The notes beneath the pieces are model-generated. The model searched no databases and had not been told where the DNA came from. It saw only the letters and a program-made list of their open reading frames with translations. Below, piece after piece: positions 5,265 through 7,766 of a DNA stretch of 7,766 nucleotides (its first letter is position 1; every line of letters begins with the position of its first letter). This DNA is from CAYLLT01 sp964591605 (GTDB taxonomy: Bacteria > Planctomycetota > Phycisphaerae > UBA1845 > PWPN01). Location: the NCBI GenBank assembly GCA_964591605.1, contig CAZQEN010000354.1, positions 1 to 7,766 of the forward strand, written 5' to 3'. A program made the position numbers and the translations under genes.

Positions 5265-6869
5265 ATGCAGACGCGCATCGACCATGCCACCGTCATCACC
5301 TGCCGCGGCGGCCAGCCCACCGTGCTCTCCGACACCTCCGTCACGTTCGAGAACGGCGTGATCACCGGGGTCGGCCCGACCGGCGACGTGCCGGTCGACG
5401 GGCGATCGACCCCGCCCCCCCCACCGGTGGGGGAGCTTCGCGGCCGCCCGCTCGGGGCCATCCTCATCAAAGCCGGCCTCCTGACGCAACAGCAGCTCCT
5501 CAAAGCGCTCGACCTGCAGAAGAGCAAGCACGCCGTCATCGGCCACACCCTGGTCGAGCTGGATTACATCCGCGAATCCGATGTGGAATGGGCGCTCGCC
5601 GCCCAGGCCGGCCGCGAACGGCCTCAGCCTGCCTCCGGCCCGGTGCAGATCATCGATGGCCGAAACCGCATCGTCATCCCCGGCCTCGTTAACACGCACC
5701 ACCACCTGTACCAGTCACTCACGCGCTGCATGCCCGCCGTCCAGAACGGCACGCTCTTCGAATGGCTCACCGCCCTCTATCCCCGCTGGCGCGAGCTCGA
5801 CTTCAACTCGCTCAAGGCCGCCGCCACCATCAGCCTCGCCGAGCTGCTCCTGGGCGGCTGCACGTGCACCAGCGACCACATGTACCTGTTCCCGCGGGAG
5901 CGCGACGTGCGGCTCGAGGCCGTGCTCGAAGCGGCCGAAACGCTCGGCATCCGCATCCACACCTGCCGCGGCAGCATGAGCCTCGGCCAGTCCGGCGGCG
6001 GCCTGCCGCCCGACGAATGCACGCAGAGCGAGGACGCCATCCTCGAAGACTGCGAGCGTGTCATCGCGCGGTTCCATGACGCCAAGCCGATGGCCATGCG
6101 CCGCATCGACCTGGCCCCGTGCTCGCCATTCTCCGTGACGCCGCAGTTGCTCGAGCAGACGCGGGCGATGGCCGTGGAGCGCGGCGTGCTGCTGCATACC
6201 CACGCCGCCGAAACGCTTGACGAGGAGCGCTTCTGCCTCGAGCGCTTCGGTGTCCGCCCGATCGAATACCTGAGGCGCTGCGGCTGGCTGGGGGAAAGCG
6301 TCTACCTGGCCCACTGCGTGCATCTCAGCGAGGCGGAAGTCGGCCTGCTGGCGGAAACGAGGACCGGCGTCGCCCACTGCCCCTGCTCCAACATGCGCCT
6401 CGGCAGCGGCATTCCGCCGGTGCGCCGCATGCTCGACGCCGGCGTGAAGGTCGGTTTAGGCGTCGATGGGTCCAGCAGCAACGACGGCGGGAACCTCCTC
6501 GCAGAAGCCCGCCAGTCCCTCCTGCTCCAGCGCGTCGCGGGCGGGCCGGCGGCCATGACCACCGCCGAGGCTTTTCGGATCGCCACGCTCGGTGGAGCCG
6601 CCGTCCTGCACCGGCCCGAACTCGGCCGCATCGAGCCCGGCTGCGCCGCCGACCTGGTCCTCTATGACGCCCACGACATCGCCTTCGCCGGCGCGTTCGC
6701 CCACGACCCGCTCGGCGCGATCATCCTCTGCCACGCCCCCCGCCCCGAGCGCGTCATCATCGCCGGAAAAACCGTCGTCGACGCCGCCAACGTCCTCGGC
6801 ATCGACTGGCCTCAGTTCGTGGCCGACTTCAACCAGATGGTCAGGGATAAGTTCAGACAGACGAGTTGA
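5265..6869 (+). CDS. 8-oxoguanine deaminase-like amidohydrolase with inserted MshEN-like domain
   Basis: This 534-residue protein belongs to the TRZ/ATZ/SsnA amidohydrolase group and by eye is closest to 8-oxoguanine deaminases (8-oxoguanine to urate and ammonia). Diagnostic stretches are VIPGLVNTHHHLYQSLTR (137-154; metal ligands His145 and His147), GSMSLGQSGGGLPPDE (236-251), APCSPFSVT (284-292), HTHAAE (311-316; His313, Glu316), LAHCVHL (348-354), VAHCPCSNMRL (369-379) and GLGVDGSSSNDGG (397-409; metal ligand Asp401). It is cytosolic by appearance. Family members are usually about 440-460 residues; the excess is an insertion at about 47-126, described separately. The start at 5265 is chosen because the frame upstream translates to repeat-derived sequence and the N-terminal beta-strand begins at MQTRIDHATVITCRGG. 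It lies near a ygfK-like gene, supporting a purine role. SsnA-type activity on another azaheterocycle remains possible. Confidence 0.88.
   Translation: MQTRIDHATVITCRGGQPTVLSDTSVTFENGVITGVGPTGDVPVDGRSTPPPPPVGELRGRPLGAILIKAGLLTQQQLLKALDLQKSKHAVIGHTLVELDYIRESDVEWALAAQAGRERPQPASGPVQIIDGRNRIVIPGLVNTHHHLYQSLTRCMPAVQNGTLFEWLTALYPRWRELDFNSLKAAATISLAELLLGGCTCTSDHMYLFPRERDVRLEAVLEAAETLGIRIHTCRGSMSLGQSGGGLPPDECTQSEDAILEDCERVIARFHDAKPMAMRRIDLAPCSPFSVTPQLLEQTRAMAVERGVLLHTHAAETLDEERFCLERFGVRPIEYLRRCGWLGESVYLAHCVHLSEAEVGLLAETRTGVAHCPCSNMRLGSGIPPVRRMLDAGVKVGLGVDGSSSNDGGNLLAEARQSLLLQRVAGGPAAMTTAEAFRIATLGGAAVLHRPELGRIEPGCAADLVLYDAHDIAFAGAFAHDPLGAIILCHAPRPERVIIAGKTVVDAANVLGIDWPQFVADFNQMVRDKFRQTS
5403..5642 (+). 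other. Inserted MshEN/T2SSE_N-like domain within the deaminase
   Basis: Residues about 47-126 interrupt the N-terminal beta-sandwich between VPVDG and VQIIDGRNRIVIPG. The insert starts with a proline-rich linker (STPPPPPVGEL). It then holds two 24-residue motifs, 62-85 (PLGAILIKAGLL...KALDLQ) and 91-114 (VIGHTLVELDYI...WALAAQ), separated by exactly five residues. That tandem form is the hallmark of MshEN, the N-terminal domain of type II secretion/type IV pilus ATPases that binds cyclic di-GMP in some proteins. The leading arginine of each motif is Pro62 (preceded by Arg61) and Val91, and one glycine is Asp100, so ligand binding is doubtful. Confidence 0.75.
5418..5433. repeat. 16-bp perfect GC palindrome at the insertion junction
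   Basis: CCCCCACCGGTGGGGG is fully self-complementary and encodes part of the PPPPPVGE linker that opens the inserted domain. It may be a simple consequence of proline codons followed by GVG-type codons, or a remnant of a palindromic element at the fusion point. Confidence 0.55.
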
Positions 6870-6876
6870 TATGACG

Positions 6877-7107
6877 CTAAATCCGCGCCTCAGACCTGCC
6901 GTTCAACACTTCAAGACTGGAAACGAGAAGCAGATCGACGATTTCGAACGCTCCATCCGCATCAGAGACGGCGATGGTGCGCCCGCTGGGTGATCGCGCG
7001 ACGAATTCCGGATGAGCGACATCCAGATAACGCCCGTTGGCCATGTGGATCCGGTAAGCCTGAAACGGCTGCGCCCGGTTCATTCGCATGAGTTGCTCGA
7101 TGGTCAT
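6877..7107 (-). CDS. Small conserved hypothetical protein (76 aa)
   Basis: The product begins MTIEQLMRMNRAQPFQAYRI and contains HMANGRYLDVAHPEFVARSP, then GRTIAVSDADGAFEIVDLLLVSSLE. I recognise this pattern (MTI-QL start, PF-x-x-hydrophobic-x-hydrophobic-ADGR-like turn, HPEF, arginine-serine-glycine-arginine, then DLLL) as a recurrent uncharacterised small protein of planctomycetes and other environmental bacteria; no function is known to me. It looks like a compact beta-rich cytosolic domain without signal or membrane segment. The start at 7107 agrees with that family beginning and has GAGG only one base before ATG, too close for a normal Shine-Dalgarno. It converges on the deaminase gene (seven-base gap) and is divergent from the ygfK-like gene. 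It separates two likely purine genes and may be an independent insertion. Confidence 0.75.
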   Translation of the reverse strand: MTIEQLMRMNRAQPFQAYRIHMANGRYLDVAHPEFVARSPSGRTIAVSDADGAFEIVDLLLVSSLEVLNGRSEARI

Positions 7108-7113
7108 GCCTCT

Positions 7114-7141
7114 ATTCTAATACATGATTCGATGCAAACAA
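7114..7141 (-). promoter_or_regulatory. Candidate promoter of the 76-aa gene (leaderless geometry)
   Basis: On the minus strand TTGTTT (7136-7141) and TAGAAT (7114-7119) are 16 bp apart. TAGAAT matches the -10 consensus at five of six positions and ends six bases before the ATG at 7107, so the transcript would begin at the start codon. Confidence 0.35.
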
Positions 7142-7177
7142 GGCCTTCCGCCAATGGTTGGCCGCACCGCGCTTCGT

Positions 7178-7183
7178 TATCAT
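7178..7183 (+). promoter_or_regulatory. Possible -10 box (TATCAT) for the ygfK-like gene
   Basis: TATCAT matches the -10 consensus at five of six positions and ends eight bases before the ATG at 7192. No Shine-Dalgarno is seen before that ATG. The nearest TTG-type hexamer (TTGGCC, 7158-7163) is only 14 bp upstream, so the -35 is unconvincing. Confidence 0.25.
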
Positions 7184-7191
7184 GACACCTC

Positions 7192-7766
7192 ATGGTCGAG
7201 CTGTGCCCAGCCCCGTTCGCCGATCTGGTCGCCCGCATGCACCTGGAGTTCGAGCACCAGGACGCGATCTTCGATTTTCCGCGGCGTAAGTGGTACGTGC
7301 CGCGCGAGGGCGGGCCGGATCTGTCGGTGCGGTTCCACGGGCATCGGGCGGCCAATCCGCTCGGCCCGGCCTCCGGGCCGCAGACGCAGATGGCCCAGAA
7401 TATCGTCCTCTCCTGGCTGGCCGGCGGGCGCATCCACGAACTCAAGACCGTCCAGATCAACGACCGGCTCACGATCCCCCGCCCGTGCATCGATGCCGCC
7501 AACGTCGGCTATAACGTCGAGTGGTCGCAGGAGCTGCGCATCGCCGAATCCCTCCGCGAATACGTCGCCGGCGCGATGCTGGTGCACATGCTGAAGCGGC
7601 AGTTTCAAGCTTCGAGTTTCAGGTTTCGCGAAAACGCGAATCCGCAACTCGAAACTCGAAACTCTGAACTCGAAACCATCTACGACCTGAGCGTCGGCTA
7701 CGACCTCAAAGGCATCCAAAGCCCGCCCGTCGTCGATTTCATCCGCGGCATGCAGGACGCCACGCG
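7192..7766 (+). CDS. ygfK: YgfK-like (putative selenate reductase subunit) protein, 3' truncated
   Basis: The frame runs from ATG 7192 to the window end, giving 191 residues of a protein that is about 1,030 residues in E. coli. An in-frame TGA at 7183-7185 rules out a longer start. Against YgfK recalled from memory, the N-terminus (PAPFADLVARMHLEFEHQDAIF), NPLGPASGPQTQMAQNIV (55-72), SWLAGGRIHELKTVQINDRL (74-93), PCIDA (98-102), NVEWSQE (108-114) and DLSVGYDLKGIQSPP (165-179) all align. YgfK is a predicted flavin/iron-sulfur oxidoreductase whose N-terminal part is dihydroorotate dehydrogenase-like; in E. coli it sits beside ssnA and xdhD in a cluster linked to purine/urate metabolism and selenium-dependent hydroxylases. 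Residues 138-162 are extra relative to that alignment and come from a repeat element. The symbol denotes homology only. Confidence 0.85.
   Translation, partial: MVELCPAPFADLVARMHLEFEHQDAIFDFPRRKWYVPREGGPDLSVRFHGHRAANPLGPASGPQTQMAQNIVLSWLAGGRIHELKTVQINDRLTIPRPCIDAANVGYNVEWSQELRIAESLREYVAGAMLVHMLKRQFQASSFRFRENANPQLETRNSELETIYDLSVGYDLKGIQSPPVVDFIRGMQDAT
7603..7677 (+). repeat. Palindromic heptamer element embedded in frame in the ygfK-like gene
   Basis: Left arm units are TTTCAAG, CTTCGAG, TTTCAGG and TTTCGCG (7603-7630). After an AAAA loop, the right arm units are CGCGAAT, CCGCAAC, TCGAAAC, TCGAAAC, TCTGAAC and TCGAAAC (7635-7676). The arms are inverted copies (TTCGAG...TTCGCG with CGCGAA...CTCGAA, a few mismatches), so RNA or single-stranded DNA could fold into a hairpin. 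It is translated without a stop as residues 138-162, including SSFRFREN and LETRNSELET, between conserved YgfK segments. Confidence 0.75.

Noticed and set aside
7180..7719. Minus-strand 179-residue frame opposite ygfK
   Set aside because: It spans the stop-free heptamer element and is antisense to conserved YgfK segments, which explains its length. No protein family motif is seen.

Overview
The window is GC-rich and gene-dense. Gene content suggests an environmental Planctomycetota-like bacterium: a bacterial NHLRC2-type thioredoxin/NHL protein, a secreted formylglycine sulfatase, a small conserved protein of a type I associate with that phylum, and scattered heptamer and palindromic repeats. 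This taxonomic guess rests on recognised gene types only.

Layout, left to right: (1) the 3' part of a thioredoxin-fold/NHL beta-propeller gene (2-1366, +); (2) a PLP-dependent tyrosine phenol-lyase/tryptophanase family gene (1600-3045, +); (3) a short convergent gap with a GC hairpin; (4) a secreted sulfatase with a C-terminal chitobiase-type domain (3135-4847, -); (5) a 417-bp divergent intergenic region (4848-5264) holding a degenerate heptamer array, a 47-bp inverted repeat, an AATGCATT dyad and a candidate promoter; (6) an 8-oxoguanine deaminase-like amidohydrolase (5265-6869, +) carrying an inserted domain that looks like MshEN/T2SSE_N; (7) a 76-residue conserved hypothetical gene (6877-7107, -); (8) the 5' part of a YgfK-like gene (7192 to the window end, +), which has an in-frame palindromic heptamer repeat in its coding sequence.

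Functionally, the deaminase and the YgfK homologue point to oxidised-purine or urate catabolism: SsnA-type amidohydrolases and YgfK are neighbours in E. coli and in selenium-dependent molybdenum hydroxylase clusters. The small minus-strand gene between them means they are probably not one simple operon. The lyase and the sulfatase look like independent catabolic genes.

The most unusual items are the two-motif MshEN-like insertion inside a purine deaminase, the stop-free heptamer repeat translated within YgfK, and a tyrosine phenol-lyase-like enzyme that keeps most catalytic and phenol-site residues but has lost the PLP-contacting arginine. Several genes also look as though they could be transcribed leaderless. 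All family assignments are by eye and from memory; no searches were run.
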